A DNA stretch of 64,000 bases, taken from Acetobacteraceae bacterium (GTDB taxonomy: Bacteria > Pseudomonadota > Alphaproteobacteria > Acetobacterales > Acetobacteraceae). This document shows, in pieces, positions 1 to 10,024 of the stretch. The number at the start of each line of letters is the position of its first letter. Position 1 is the stretch's first letter. Both the position numbers and the translations under genes were made by a program. The notes beneath the pieces are model-generated. The model had not been told where the DNA came from, searched no databases, and worked only from the letters and a program-made list of their open reading frames with translations. The DNA lies in assembly GCA_027451405.1 (NCBI GenBank), contig DAIDJM010000043.1:1-64000 (forward strand), written 5' to 3'.

Positions 1-135
1 AAGGCTCTACTGCGCAAGGCCGCGCCGCGAGATCGCGACACCCTCTGGAAGACCATCGGCGCCTCCCTCGATCGCTTCAGCTCAGCCGAATGCGCAAACT
101 ATATCCGCAACTGTGGCTACGGACACCCTGCGTGA
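1..135 (+). mobile_element. IS630-family transposase, C-terminal end (cut by the window edge)
   Basis: The first 44 codons read in frame 1 and end at TGA 133-135. The closing residues NYIRNCGYGHP match the usual C-terminus of IS630-type DDE transposases. Catalytic residues lie outside the window. The fragment converges on the 3' end of malate synthase, with 68 bases between them in which I could not identify a terminal inverted repeat. Whether the copy is intact cannot be judged. Confidence 0.8.
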
Positions 136-203
136 AACCGCGCTAAACGACGCGATTACTTCAATCAAATAGTAGGGACGACCCAAGCTCTTGGGTTCCT
201 CGT

Positions 204-2375
204 TCAAAAAGAAACCCTCTTTCTTTCCCTGCGACGCTTCTGAAGAACAAACTCCGTATATCCGTTTGGCTGTTCCTGCCCGGAAAACACGAGATCGCAC
301 GCCGCCTGGAACGCGACCCCATCGAAGCCCGGCGCCATCGCGACATACGCGGGATCGGCGGCATTTTGCCGGTCCACCACTTCCGCCATGCGCCGCAGCG
401 TCTCCATCACCTGTTCGCGCGTCACGATCCCGTGCCGCAGCCAGTTCGCGACATGTTGGCTGGAGATCCGGAGCGTCGCCCGATCCTCCATCAGCGCGAT
501 GTCGTGGATATCCGGCACCTTGCTGCACCCGACCCCCTGATCGATCCAGCGCACCACATAGCCGAGAATGCCCTGCACGTTGTTGTCGAGCTCCTCCTGC
601 ACCTCGACCGGGGGGAAATTGGTTCCGGCCGCCAGCGGCAGAGTCAGCAGCTTGTCCAAGGGCGTGGGCGCGCGTTCGGCCAACGCCGCCTGCCGCGCTG
701 CCACGTCCACCGCGTGATAATGCATCGCGTGCAGCGTCGCCGCCGTGGGTGACGGCACCCAGGCCGTGCTCGCGCCAGCCTCGAGTTGCGCGCCCTTCAC
801 GGCCAGCATCTCCGCCATCCGGTCGGGCGCCGCCCACATGCCTTTGCCGATTTGCGCCCGCCCCGGCAATCCGCAGGCGATGCCGATATCGACGTTCCGG
901 TCCTCGTAGGCGGCGATCCAGTCGGTCGTCTTCATCGCGGCCTTACGCACGACCGGACCCGCCTCCATCGAGGTATGAATTTCGTCGCCGGTGCGATCGA
1001 GAAAACCCGTGTTGATGAAAAAGATACGTTCCTTTGCCGCGAAAATACAGGCCGCCAGATTGGCGCTCGTGCGCCGTTCCTCATCCATGATACCCATCTT
1101 GAGGATATTGCGCGGCAGCGCGAGCCGTTCCTCCACCGACGCGAACAATTCCGCAGCGAGCGCCACTTCTTCCGGCCCGTGCAATTTGGGCTTCACCATA
1201 TAAGCCGAACCCGCTCGGCTGTTGCGGAACCGTGGCGTCCCGCGCAGATCATGCGTCGCGATCAGGCCCGTCACCATGCAATCGAGAAAGGTCTCGGGTA
1301 TCTCCTCGCCTTCTTTGGTCAGCACGGCATCCGTCATCACATGATGACCGACATGCCGCACCAGCATCAGGGCCCGCCCCGGCAAAACGATCTCATGCGC
1401 CCCGTCCGGCGCGGTATAGACCCGATCCGGCTCCAATGTGCGCTCGACGTTCCGCCCACCCTTCTCGAACCCCGCCGTGAGCGTCCCCTGCGTCAGCCCC
1501 AGCCAGTTCCTGTAAACGCGCGCCTTGTCGCCGGCATCCACGGCGGCGACGCTATCCTCGCAATCCATGATGGTGCTGACAGCCGACTCCAGAATCACGT
1601 CGGCGATACCGGCCGTATCCTCGCGCCCCACCGGATGCGCCCGGTCGATGACGATCTCCACATGCAACCCGTTCTGCCGAAGCAATAGCGCGGATGGCGC
1701 GCCCGCCTCCCCGCGATATCCCACGAACTGCCCGGCCTCGCGCAATCCCGTCATTTCCCCGAAAGCATTCGTCGCAACGAGCGCACCGTTCTGCACACGG
1801 AACTCCGTCACGCCGGCATACGATCCGGTCTGGAGCGGCACCCACGCATCGAGCGCCGCCCTCGCCCGCGCGACAACCTGTGCCCCGCGGCGCGGATTGT
1901 AGCCGCCGCCTCGCTCCGCACCTGGCTCTTCCGCTACCGCATCGGTTCCGTAGAGCGCGTCATACAGGCTTCCCCACCGCGCATTCGCTGCATTCAGCGC
2001 GTAGCGCGCATTGTCCACCGGCACGACGAGCTGCGGTCCCGCGATCCGCGCGATCTCGGCATCCACATTCGCGGTGGAGATGGCAAAGGGTTCTGGTTCG
2101 GGCACGAGGTAGCCGATATCCACGAGGAAAGCCCGATAGGCAGGCGCATCGAAATTCTGCCCGGCCCGCTCGCGGTGCCATGCATCGATGGCCGCCTGCA
2201 GTGCATCGCGCTTCGCGAGCAGCGCGCGGTTCCGCGGCGCCAGTTCCGCGACGATCGCGGCAAAACCGTTCCAGAACTGCGCGTTCGTCACGCCACTCCC
2301 GGGCGCCGCTTCGTCGGCCACGAAATCATGCAGCACCTTCGCCACGCTCAGCCCGCCCGCCCCCACGCGTTCCAT
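204..2375 (-). CDS. glcB: malate synthase G
   Basis: Condenses glyoxylate with acetyl-CoA to malate in the glyoxylate route, allowing growth on C2 compounds and fatty acids. The 723 residues are the normal size of the single-chain G isoform. The core has typical stretches such as the [13 protein letters not shown] segment and the [13 protein letters not shown] segment. The ATG at 2373-2375 follows a GGAG Shine-Dalgarno. It is transcribed divergently from the PLP decarboxylase across about 100 bases. No isocitrate lyase is present here. It would fit with consumption of fatty-acid-derived acetyl-CoA, given the lipid genes at 32-41 kb, but that link is inference. Confidence 0.96.
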   Translation of the reverse strand: MERVGAGGLSVAKVLHDFVADEAAPGSGVTNAQFWNGFAAIVAELAPRNRALLAKRDALQAAIDAWHRERAGQNFDAPAYRAFLVDIGYLVPEPEPFAISTANVDAEIARIAGPQLVVPVDNARYALNAANARWGSLYDALYGTDAVAEEPGAERGGGYNPRRGAQVVARARAALDAWVPLQTGSYAGVTEFRVQNGALVATNAFGEMTGLREAGQFVGYRGEAGAPSALLLRQNGLHVEIVIDRAHPVGREDTAGIADVILESAVSTIMDCEDSVAAVDAGDKARVYRNWLGLTQGTLTAGFEKGGRNVERTLEPDRVYTAPDGAHEIVLPGRALMLVRHVGHHVMTDAVLTKEGEEIPETFLDCMVTGLIATHDLRGTPRFRNSRAGSAYMVKPKLHGPEEVALAAELFASVEERLALPRNILKMGIMDEERRTSANLAACIFAAKERIFFINTGFLDRTGDEIHTSMEAGPVVRKAAMKTTDWIAAYEDRNVDIGIACGLPGRAQIGKGMWAAPDRMAEMLAVKGAQLEAGASTAWVPSPTAATLHAMHYHAVDVAARQAALAERAPTPLDKLLTLPLAAGTNFPPVEVQEELDNNVQGILGYVVRWIDQGVGCSKVPDIHDIALMEDRATLRISSQHVANWLRHGIVTREQVMETLRRMAEVVDRQNAADPAYVAMAPGFDGVAFQAACDLVFSGQEQPNGYTEFVLQKRRRERKRVSF

Positions 2376-2475
2376 CCCGCTCTCCTCGCTTCCGGGCCGC
2401 GCTATCTGCCGCGATCGCGACCGCCGCGAAACCCCGAGCCTTTCCTCGCCGCCCGGTCTGTGGCATCGCGCCTGT

Positions 2476-3957
2476 ATGCCCTACGACGCCGACGCCCGAA
2501 CCGGCCTCGATCCACAAGATTGGGCCGAGACCCGCGCCCTCGGCCACCGCATGCTCGACGACATGCTCGACTGGCTTGAGCATGCCCGCACCCGGCCGGT
2601 CTGGGAGCGCATGCCCGACGCCAAGCGCGCCGAGCTTCGGACCCCGCTCCCCGAGCGGGGCACCGGGCTGGCCACGATCTACGAGGATTTCCAACGCCTC
2701 GTTCTGCCCTATGGCAGCGGCAACGAACATCCGCGCTTCATGGGCTGGGTCAATGGCGGCAACACCGAAGCCGGCCTGCTCGCCGGCCTCCTCGTCTCGG
2801 TCTTCAATGCCAACTGTGCCGGGCGTGATCACGCCGCCATCGAAATCGAGCGCCAGGTCATTGCCTGGTCGGCGGAGGCGATGGGGTTCCCGCCCAACGC
2901 CGGCGGCATTCTGGTCACCGGCTCCTCGCTGGCGAACCTGATCGCGGTGCTCGTCGCACGCCGCGCTGCCCTTGGCCCCGCCGTCCGGCAGGCGGGCCTG
3001 CGCGGCGCGCCGCTCACCGCCTACAGTTCGGCTGCCGCGCATGGCTGCATCGCCCGCGCCATGGACATGGCGGGCATCGGCACCGACGCGCTCCGCATCA
3101 TCGAGACCGACGCCGATGGCCGCCTGATCCCGGCCTGCCTCGAAGCCCGCATCGCCGCCGACCGGCGTCAAGGCCACCGTCCCTTTCTCGTGGTCGGCAC
3201 CGCCGGCACGGTCGACATCGCCGCCTTCGACCCGCTCGAGGCCATCGCGGCCATTACCGCGCGCGACAAGCTCTGGTTCCATGTCGATGGCGCGTTCGGC
3301 GCCACCTGCGCCTTCTCCGCACGCCACCGCAACAAGCTCGCCGGCCTCGAGCGTGCCGACAGCCTTGCCTTCGATTTCCACAAATGGGCCCAGGTGCCCT
3401 ACGACGCGGGCTGCGTGCTGGTGCGTGACCGCCAGCTCGAGCTCGACACGTTCGCGCAATCGCTTGCCTATTTGCAGACAGCCGAGCGCGGCATTGCCGG
3501 CAATCCACCCTGGCCGCGCGATCTCGGCCCCGACCTGTCGCGTCATTTCCGCGCGCTGAAAGTCTGGATGACGCTGCGCGCCTATGGTGCCGCGGGTATC
3601 GGCCACGTCGTCGATCACACCTGCGAGGTGGCGCAGCATCTCGCGCGGCGTATCGACAACGAACCGAAGCTCGAACGCCTGGCCCCCGTGGCGCTGAACA
3701 TCGTCTGCTTCCGCTACAGCGATGCGGCAGGCGATCTGAATGAATTCAATCACGAGCTGGTCGCCGATCTCCAGGAATCCGGCATCGCTGCCCCATCCAC
3801 GACCACGATCGACGGTAAGCTCGCGATTCGTGCCGGAATCTTTAACCACCGCACGCGATTCGAGGATGCGGACGCGATGGTGGATGGCGTTCTGCAGCTG
3901 GCGGAAAAACGGAAAAGGCTGGCGGCAATATCGCCTGCACCTTCATCGGGGCCATAG
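2476..3957 (+). CDS. group II pyridoxal-phosphate amino-acid decarboxylase
   Basis: 493 residues from ATG 2476. The PLP lysine lies in [13 protein letters not shown], and HVDGAFGA is the usual cofactor-binding Asp segment of the group II (glutamate/aromatic amino acid) decarboxylase family. Early [10 protein letters not shown] and the [13 protein letters not shown] segment also fit. The substrate cannot be read from the sequence: aromatic amino acids, glutamate or 2,4-diaminobutyrate are all possible. An in-frame upstream extension would overlap the start of glcB on the other strand, so I prefer this later start. It is followed after 51 bases by the M61 peptidase on the same strand. Confidence 0.9.
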   Translation: MPYDADARTGLDPQDWAETRALGHRMLDDMLDWLEHARTRPVWERMPDAKRAELRTPLPERGTGLATIYEDFQRLVLPYGSGNEHPRFMGWVNGGNTEAGLLAGLLVSVFNANCAGRDHAAIEIERQVIAWSAEAMGFPPNAGGILVTGSSLANLIAVLVARRAALGPAVRQAGLRGAPLTAYSSAAAHGCIARAMDMAGIGTDALRIIETDADGRLIPACLEARIAADRRQGHRPFLVVGTAGTVDIAAFDPLEAIAAITARDKLWFHVDGAFGATCAFSARHRNKLAGLERADSLAFDFHKWAQVPYDAGCVLVRDRQLELDTFAQSLAYLQTAERGIAGNPPWPRDLGPDLSRHFRALKVWMTLRAYGAAGIGHVVDHTCEVAQHLARRIDNEPKLERLAPVALNIVCFRYSDAAGDLNEFNHELVADLQESGIAAPSTTTIDGKLAIRAGIFNHRTRFEDADAMVDGVLQLAEKRKRLAAISPAPSSGP

Positions 3958-4008
3958 GCTCCCCAACCCCGTTGCGCAGGCACGGGGGGCACCAGCAAGG
4001 GATTTCGA

Positions 4009-5916
4009 ATGCGCGTTTTCTGGCTTCTCCTCCTCGCCACTCCGGCCCTCGCCCAGGAGGCCGCCCCGCTCCCGCCTCCGATCCCCGCGCCGCAGGACAC
4101 CCCGTTTCCCGGCACGATCGCGATCGCGGTCGATGCGACCGACCTCAATCGCCATATCATCAAGGTGCATGAAACCATTCCGGTCGAAAAACCGGGCGCC
4201 GAGCTTACGCTGCTCTATCCGGAATTCATCCCCGGCGATCACGGCCCGACCGGTCCGCTTGCGGCGCTGGCCGGTCTCACGATCCACGCCGGCGGCAAGC
4301 GTATCGACTGGACGCGAGACACCGTCAACGTCCACGCCTTTCATGTTCCGGTGCCCGCAAAGGCCGACACGCTGGACGTGCAATACCAGTATCTCTCGCC
4401 CCCCACCGAACGCGAGGGCCGCGTCGAAATGACGCCCTCGATCATCGATCTCGAATGGAACGAGGTGGTGCTCTACCCCGCCGGGCATTACGCCCGCCAA
4501 ATTACCTACGCGCCGACGCTCACCATCCCTGCCTCCTGGTCGTATGGCACAGCGCTCGAGACCAAATCGATGGTCGGCAGCACCATCGCCTTCAAGCCGG
4601 TGACGCTGAACGTGCTGATGGACAGTCCGCTCTACGCCGGGCGCTATTTCGAGAAAATCGACCTCGATCCGAAGGCGCCGGTCCATGTCACGCTGGATGT
4701 CGCCGGTGACCGGCCGGAGGATCTGGCCATCAGCCCTGCCGATCTCGCCGCGCACCGCAACCTGGTCCAGCAGGCCTACAAGAATTTCGGTTCCCACCAT
4801 TACGACCATTATGATTTTCTTCTCGCCGTCAGCGACGAACTCTCCGGCGTCGGGCTCGAACATCACCGTTCGAGCGAGAACGGCACCGGCCGCGACTACT
4901 TCACCGATCCGGCGGCATCGGCCGCGGACCGCGATCTGCTGTGTCACGAATACACCCATTCCTGGAACGGAAAATTCCGTCGTCCGGCCGACCTCTGGTC
5001 GCCCGACTTCAACGTGGTGCCCGAGCGTGACAGCCTGCTTTGGGTCTATGAGGGACAAACCGAATATTGGGGCTGGGTGCTCGCTGCCCGATCCGGCATC
5101 CTGTCGGCTGATCAGGTGCGCGACGCCATCGCGCTGCTCGCTGCCAACATGCAGACTCATGTCGGCCGCGCCTGGCGGGATCTGGAGGACACCACCAACG
5201 ACCCGATCATCAACCGCCGCCGTCCGCTCGCCTGGCTCACCTGGTCACGCGAAGAGGATTATTATGTCGAAGGCATGCTCGACTGGCTCAATGCGGATAC
5301 CATGATTCGCGAGCAATCCGGCGGCAAAGCCTCACTCAGCGACTTCGCACGCAAATTCTACGGCATCGACGACGGAAGCTGGACCACCGTCACCTACACG
5401 TACGACGACGTCGTCAAAACCCTCAATGAGGTGCAGCCCGACGACTGGAATGCCTTCCTGCAAGCCCGCCTGCACACGCACGATGCCAAACACCTTTTCG
5501 ACGGCATCACGCGCGGTGGCTACAAGCTCGTGTTCAATGACCAAAAGACGGCAATGCTGAAAAGCATCGAAGGCCGTCTGAAGCAGACCGATTTCACCTT
5601 CTCGCTGGGTCTCTCGGTCGACGGCGAGGGCAAGATCGCCAGCGTCGTCTGGGGCAGCCCCGCCTTCCGGGCGAGCCTCACCAAGGGAGGCAAAATCATC
5701 GCTGTGAACGGTCTCGCTTACGAGGACGCCTCCGACCTCGAAGATGCTCTGAAACTCGCGAAGACCAGCAAGGCACCGATCGAAATCCTGGTGCAGGACG
5801 GCAACCATTTTCGCACGATCCGCATCGATTACCATGACGGACCGCGCTACCCGCACCTGGAGCGGATACCGAACACGCCGGACCTGCTGGACGCGATCCT
5901 GGCGCCGATGAAGTAG
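4009..5916 (+). CDS. exported M61-family metallopeptidase with PDZ domain
   Basis: 635 residues beginning with a signal peptide (hydrophobic stretch ending in TPALAQ). The zinc site is HEYTHSWNGK, followed by the third ligand in VYEGQTEYWG, as in glycyl-aminopeptidase M61 enzymes. A C-terminal PDZ-like segment (IIAVNGLAYEDASDLE) follows. Probably periplasmic and active on small peptides. AAGGGA-like ribosome site upstream of ATG 4009. A hairpin just after the stop may end the transcript. Confidence 0.93.
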   Translation: MRVFWLLLLATPALAQEAAPLPPPIPAPQDTPFPGTIAIAVDATDLNRHIIKVHETIPVEKPGAELTLLYPEFIPGDHGPTGPLAALAGLTIHAGGKRIDWTRDTVNVHAFHVPVPAKADTLDVQYQYLSPPTEREGRVEMTPSIIDLEWNEVVLYPAGHYARQITYAPTLTIPASWSYGTALETKSMVGSTIAFKPVTLNVLMDSPLYAGRYFEKIDLDPKAPVHVTLDVAGDRPEDLAISPADLAAHRNLVQQAYKNFGSHHYDHYDFLLAVSDELSGVGLEHHRSSENGTGRDYFTDPAASAADRDLLCHEYTHSWNGKFRRPADLWSPDFNVVPERDSLLWVYEGQTEYWGWVLAARSGILSADQVRDAIALLAANMQTHVGRAWRDLEDTTNDPIINRRRPLAWLTWSREEDYYVEGMLDWLNADTMIREQSGGKASLSDFARKFYGIDDGSWTTVTYTYDDVVKTLNEVQPDDWNAFLQARLHTHDAKHLFDGITRGGYKLVFNDQKTAMLKSIEGRLKQTDFTFSLGLSVDGEGKIASVVWGSPAFRASLTKGGKIIAVNGLAYEDASDLEDALKLAKTSKAPIEILVQDGNHFRTIRIDYHDGPRYPHLERIPNTPDLLDAILAPMK

Positions 5917-5928
5917 AGAGATGCTTCC

Positions 5929-5961
5929 GGGGGTAGGGAAGGGCTCCGCTTTCCTGCCCCC
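5929..5961 (+). terminator. hairpin after the M61 gene
   Basis: GGGGGTAGGGAAGG pairs with CTTTCCTGCCCCC using two G-T wobbles. It lies 13 bases after the M61 stop. There is no T-tract, so a true intrinsic terminator is uncertain. Confidence 0.4.
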
Positions 5962-6049
5962 ACCCGCTCGGGCCAACAGGCTCCAAACCCCGGAACTTGG
6001 CGATTTTCGCCATAGATCAGCGGAAACCCCCTTCAGGAACAGCCTGGCA

Positions 6050-6090
6050 CGAAGCTTGCTCGAAGCTTGCGGGAGGCTTGCGGGAAGCGC
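6050..6090. repeat. 11-bp tandem repeat upstream of the GIN-domain gene
   Basis: Units CGAAGCTTGCT, CGAAGCTTGCG and GGAGGCTTGCG follow each other at 6050, 6061 and 6072, with a partial fourth unit. The repeat sits 40-80 bases upstream of the start at 6130, where promoter elements would be expected. Confidence 0.75.
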
Positions 6091-6129
6091 CCTGTGCTTC
6101 CTCTTATGCTGCGCGAAGGCAGAAACACG

Positions 6130-6906
6130 ATGCGCCTCCTGTCCCTGCTCCTTCTTGTTCCTCTGCCCGGGTTTGCCGCAACGAACGCCCAAACCGCTCC
6201 AGGCCACGCACTTGCCGTCGACTTCCCCTGCGCGGCCCAAGTCACAATCGAGCCGGACCCCTCGCTCGACGACCAGGTCGCGCTCGCGGCCAGGGCCGAT
6301 CACCCCGAGGAAATCGCCCAGCTTCGCCTCTACAGCGAAAATGACACGGCAAAGCTCGTCATATCCGAAAAGCAATGTTGGTACCCGGAACAAAGCCCCG
6401 GCGGATTCCATCGCACGCTCGTGCTCGACCTCCGTATTCCCGTTCGCTCCCCAATCTCCATCAGCGATGGCGGCGACGCCACTTACGTCATCGGCGATGT
6501 CGACGCGCCAGCAAACATTTCGCTCTCCGGCAACATCGAGATCACCATGGGCACGATCGGTCCGGTCAACCTGGAGATGAACGGCACCGGCCATCTCCGC
6601 ATGGCCTCGATCGCCGGCCCCGCCCACATCGAGTTGAACGGTAGCGCCGATGCCGACATCGATAAGGCCGCAATGCCGGCCTTGAGCGCCGAGCTCTCCG
6701 GCGCGTCCACGCTTCAGATCCGAACCGGAACCGTCTCAACTCTGAGCCTGGATATCACCGGCAGCGCCGGGGCCAAAATCGGCGCCATTATCGGCACCGG
6801 TGCCGTCGAAATCGCCGGCACTGGCAAGGCCGAACTGGCACGCGTCGCGGGCTCGCTGACGCGCAACATATCGGGCACAGGAACGCTGACCGTGCAGGGA
6901 GAATAA
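6130..6906 (+). CDS. exported protein with a GIN (DUF2807-like) beta-helix domain
   Basis: 258 residues from ATG 6130: signal peptide (RLLSLLLLVPLPGFAATNA), then a repetitive domain of about 200 residues with recurring LSGNIEITMGTIGPVNLEM-like units, typical of the head/GIN domain. An earlier in-frame ATG exists, but the signal peptide starts here. Such proteins are envelope-exposed; their function is mostly unknown. Confidence 0.75.
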   Translation: MRLLSLLLLVPLPGFAATNAQTAPGHALAVDFPCAAQVTIEPDPSLDDQVALAARADHPEEIAQLRLYSENDTAKLVISEKQCWYPEQSPGGFHRTLVLDLRIPVRSPISISDGGDATYVIGDVDAPANISLSGNIEITMGTIGPVNLEMNGTGHLRMASIAGPAHIELNGSADADIDKAAMPALSAELSGASTLQIRTGTVSTLSLDITGSAGAKIGAIIGTGAVEIAGTGKAELARVAGSLTRNISGTGTLTVQGE

Positions 6907-6954
6907 GGCGAAACGGTTCGAGCGCCGAGCCGGGAACGGAAAGGGTTTGCGGGC

Positions 6955-8109
6955 TCAGCGGGGTCCCAGCAAAGGCGGATCGCGCACTTCGACCGCGGTG
7001 CCCCCGCCGAAACCGTTGAACCCGGTGCGCAGCGCCGAGCCATACGCTCCGGTCTGACCGATTTCGATCCAGTCCCCCTCGCACACATCGGCAGGTAGCC
7101 GGAACGGCCCCTGCATCGTATCGATACTGTCGCAGGTCGGTCCGAAGAAACGGAAATCGGCAGTTTCCGCTGCGCTCTCGCGCAACAGGCGCACCGGAAA
7201 GCGCAATCCTGCAAGCGGCCCAGCGTCCGACAGGTTCCCGAACACCCCGTCATTGAGATGCAGAGCATCGCCACGCCGAAGTTCGACACGCGCAACCGTA
7301 GACACCCCGCCGGCGACAAGCGCACGGCCCGGCTCAGCCCATAGACGAAGTCCGGGCGCTGCAAAATCCTCGGCACCTGCTTCGATCTCAGCGAGAAATG
7401 CGCCGAGCGGCGGCGGTTCGCAATCGGTGTAGGCGACAGGGAACCCACCCCCGACATCAAGAATATCCAGCACAATCCCCGCCTGCCGCGAAACCTCGCC
7501 CGCGCGCGCGATGGCGCGCCGCCAGGCCAGTGGATCGAGGCATTGAGAACCGACGTGAAACGAAAGTCCCACCCGCCCGGCGACCCGTCGGACCGAGCGC
7601 AGCAGCATGGCGGCATCTTCAGGAGCCGCGCCGAATTTGCCCGACAGATCGCAAAGCGCCGAGCCGCGCGGCAATGCCAACCGCACGATGAGCGTGAGGT
7701 CGCTGACCGCGCCGACGATATCCCGGATTTTCGTGAGCTCTGCCGGATGATCCAGCACGAAGCTGCGCACGCCGTGCCGCTCCCAAGCCTCCGCGATCGC
7801 CACCCGCGATTTCACCGGATGCATAAAGTGGATTTCCGCGTCCGGAAACAGCCCGCGCAAAAGACGGATTTCACCAATCGAGGCGCAATCGAAATGGCGG
7901 ACACCTCCGGCCCACAGCGCGCGCAGCACGGAAGGTTCGGGATTGCATTTCACCGCATAGAGCACGTCACCGGGAAAGGCGCCCACAAAAGCGGCCGCGG
8001 TCTCCCGCAGCGTGTCGGGTCGCGAGCACAGCAGCGGCTCGTCCGGCTGCGCCATGGCGACGAGATCGTCGATCCGCGGCAGCGGCACCGCGCGAGAGCG
8101 GACGCTCAT
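6955..8109 (-). CDS. ornithine/lysine decarboxylase-like fold-III PLP enzyme
   Basis: 384 residues of the alanine-racemase-like barrel family. YAVKCNPEPSVL carries the PLP lysine, HVGSQ and DVGGGFP bind phosphate, AEPGRALV follows, and FGPTCDSIDTM contains the catalytic CxSxD characteristic of ornithine decarboxylases rather than diaminopimelate decarboxylase. The probable product is putrescine, or cadaverine if lysine is used. A perfect 7-bp hairpin (8128-8147) sits about 20 bases upstream of the ATG in the leader, possibly affecting expression. Confidence 0.88.
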   Translation of the reverse strand: MSVRSRAVPLPRIDDLVAMAQPDEPLLCSRPDTLRETAAAFVGAFPGDVLYAVKCNPEPSVLRALWAGGVRHFDCASIGEIRLLRGLFPDAEIHFMHPVKSRVAIAEAWERHGVRSFVLDHPAELTKIRDIVGAVSDLTLIVRLALPRGSALCDLSGKFGAAPEDAAMLLRSVRRVAGRVGLSFHVGSQCLDPLAWRRAIARAGEVSRQAGIVLDILDVGGGFPVAYTDCEPPPLGAFLAEIEAGAEDFAAPGLRLWAEPGRALVAGGVSTVARVELRRGDALHLNDGVFGNLSDAGPLAGLRFPVRLLRESAAETADFRFFGPTCDSIDTMQGPFRLPADVCEGDWIEIGQTGAYGSALRTGFNGFGGGTAVEVRDPPLLGPR

Positions 8110-8436
8110 GGCCGTATCCTCGTCAGCGCCGGCCCACGTTGGCCGGCTCCACCGAAAAGGACGCCCGTGACAATGGCGTCGCGCGGCCCTTCGGGAAAAC
8201 CGCGGAGCGCGTAAATAGGGACTTAAGGGGGGACGTGGGTCTTGTTTTTTGCGGGTCGGGTATGCGTGGAAGGAAGGCGTTCTTTTTCTGAAGAAAAAGG
8301 ACCATAAAGACTTTCCCGCTGGGCCCGGGACGTCTGGCCGCCACGTCTATTGCAAGTCGCATGAGACAAGGCGTCAACAGGTCCGGAGAACAGACAAAAG
8401 TCTTTTTGGTTCTTTTTCTTCAGAAAAAGAACGAAA
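8110..8436. other. gene-free interval carrying a leader hairpin and a paired palindromic repeat
   Basis: No credible gene. The left part holds GCCGGCC-CACGTT-GGCCGGC (8128-8147) in the leader of the decarboxylase gene. The right part is the repeat described at 8279-8432. Short reading frames here are rich in F, K and Q because they run through the A/T palindromes. Confidence 0.7.
8279..8432. repeat. repeat family 1, copy 1: A/T palindromes in inverted pair
   Basis: Left arm CTTTTTCT-GA-AGAAAAAG (8282-8299) followed by AAAGACTTT. Right arm AAAGTCTTTTTGG followed by TTCTTTTTCT-TC-AGAAAAAGAA (8410-8431). The arms are inverted copies facing each other around about 75 bases. The right arm lies directly behind the DUF3297 stop and could act as its terminator. 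A second copy is at 55350-55467. Confidence 0.8.
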
Positions 8437-8676
8437 CTAACCTTCCTTAAAGTAAGGCTCCACCGTCCCGCTTAGTTTGATGGTCAGCGGATCCCCCTTG
8501 CGATCCCGCGTATTGCCGACCGCCAGCCGCACCCAGCCTTCGCTGACGCAATATTCCTCGACATTGGTTTTCTCGACGCCGCGGAAGCGCACGCCGACGC
8601 CGCGTTCGAGGATAGCGGCGTCGTAGAACGGGCTTTTCGGGTTGGCGGCGAGGCGGTCGGGCGGTGTTTCGCTCAT
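8437..8676 (-). CDS. DUF3297 family protein
   Basis: 79 residues. The sequence with SPFYDAAILERGVGVRF and GVEKTNVEEYCVSEGWV matches the small DUF3297 family, which is common in proteobacteria and of unknown function. Its ATG overlaps the gabT stop by four bases (ATGA), so the two are probably translationally coupled. Confidence 0.88.
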   Translation of the reverse strand: MSETPPDRLAANPKSPFYDAAILERGVGVRFRGVEKTNVEEYCVSEGWVRLAVGNTRDRKGDPLTIKLSGTVEPYFKEG

Positions 8677-9950
8677 GCGGCGAGGGCCCGTTCGAGTTTG
8701 TCGAGACCTTCTTCGAGCACCGGGTCCTCGACGGTGAGCGGCACGAGGATGCGGATGACGTTGCCCCAGACGCCGCAGGAGAGCAGCACGAGTCCCTCCT
8801 CGAGCGCGCGCGCGGTGACGCGCTTTGTGGCGTCCGGGTCGGGATCATGGCCGCCGCGCTCGCGGAAGATCTCGAAACCGACCATGGCGCCGGGGCCGCG
8901 GATGGCGCCGATCGGGAGGACGTCGTTGCGGCGAGCGATCTGCTCCAGCCTGGCCTTGATGCGGGCGCCGATCGCGTCGGCGCGAGCCAGCAGGCCTTCT
9001 TGTTCAATCACCTCGATCACCGCGAGGGCGGCAGCACAGGCGATCGGATTACCGGCATAAGTACCACCGAGCGCACCCGGTTCGGCGGCCTGCATGACCG
9101 CGTCGCGTCCGATCACGCCCGAGAGCGGGAAGCCGCCGGCGAGCGATTTGGCGACCGTCACGAGATCGGGCTCGACTCCGGAATGCTCAATCCCGAACAT
9201 GCGGCCGGTGCGGCCGAAGCCGGCCTGAACCTCGTCGGAGACGAGCAGGATGCCGTGCTTGTCGCAGATGCGCCGGAGCTCACGGAGAAGCTCATGCGGC
9301 GCCTCGTAGAAGCCGCCTTCCCCCTGCACCGGCTCGACCAGGATGGCGGCGACGCGCGAAGGCTCGATGTCGGCACGGAACAGGTAGTCGAGAGACTTCA
9401 GGCTCTCGGCGACGGTGGTGCCGTGGTGCGGGATCGGGAACGGCACGTGGTAGAGTTCGGGCGGGAACGGTCCGGTACCGCGTTTATAGGGTAGCGTCTT
9501 GCCGGTGAGCCCGCTCGCCAGCAGCGTGCGTCCGTGAAACGCCCCTGAGAAGGCGATGATCCCGCTGCGACCCGTCGCGGCCCGCGCGATCTTGACAGCG
9601 TTCTCGACCGCCTCCGCGCCAGTCGTGAAGAAAATCGTGCGCGCGGGGCCTGCGAACGGCGCCAGCGCGTTGAGCCGTTCCGCGAGCGCCACATAGGGCT
9701 CATAGGCGAGGACCTGGACGCAGCTATGCGTAAAACGCTGCATCTGCTCCATGGCCGCCTGCATGACGCGCGGGTGACAATGGCCCGTATTCAGCACGGC
9801 GATGCCACCGGCGAAATCGACATAGCGCCGTCCTTCGACGTCCCAGATCTCGGCGTTGCGGGCATGATGCGCGAAAGCAGGCGTCGCATGCGTCAGCGCG
9901 CGCGGCACAGCCTGCTGGCGGCGCGCGAGGAGGTCGGCATTCGTGGTCAT
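8673..9950 (-). CDS. gabT: 4-aminobutyrate--2-oxoglutarate transaminase
   Basis: 425 residues from ATG 9950 (MTTNADLLARR); a longer frame exists but the conserved N-terminus starts here. Class III aminotransferase: AFHGRTLLASGLTGK, SDEVQAGFGRTG and the PLP lysine in TVAKSLAGGFPLSGV. Converts GABA to succinate semialdehyde; it could also use related omega-amino acids. No gabD in the window. With the group II decarboxylase at 2.5 kb it could form a GABA route if that enzyme takes glutamate, which is speculation. Confidence 0.92.
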   Translation of the reverse strand: MTTNADLLARRQQAVPRALTHATPAFAHHARNAEIWDVEGRRYVDFAGGIAVLNTGHCHPRVMQAAMEQMQRFTHSCVQVLAYEPYVALAERLNALAPFAGPARTIFFTTGAEAVENAVKIARAATGRSGIIAFSGAFHGRTLLASGLTGKTLPYKRGTGPFPPELYHVPFPIPHHGTTVAESLKSLDYLFRADIEPSRVAAILVEPVQGEGGFYEAPHELLRELRRICDKHGILLVSDEVQAGFGRTGRMFGIEHSGVEPDLVTVAKSLAGGFPLSGVIGRDAVMQAAEPGALGGTYAGNPIACAAALAVIEVIEQEGLLARADAIGARIKARLEQIARRNDVLPIGAIRGPGAMVGFEIFRERGGHDPDPDATKRVTARALEEGLVLLSCGVWGNVIRILVPLTVEDPVLEEGLDKLERALAA

Positions 9951-10024
9951 GCCGATCCTATAGCCTCGGCTTAGGCCAAAAGTAAGGAAGGCGCGCTCAG
10001 GATAGCGCCCTTTCCGGGTGGAGC

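Noticed and set aside
190-245. A/T-rich stretch at the 3' end of glcB resembling a family 1 arm
   Set aside because: Matches are short (TTCTGAAG, CTCTTTCTTT) and it is coding for the Lys/Arg-rich tail of malate synthase; no clear second arm.
2326-3849. 507-codon minus-strand frame over the PLP decarboxylase
   Set aside because: Antisense to a gene with clear PLP motifs; no family signal of its own.
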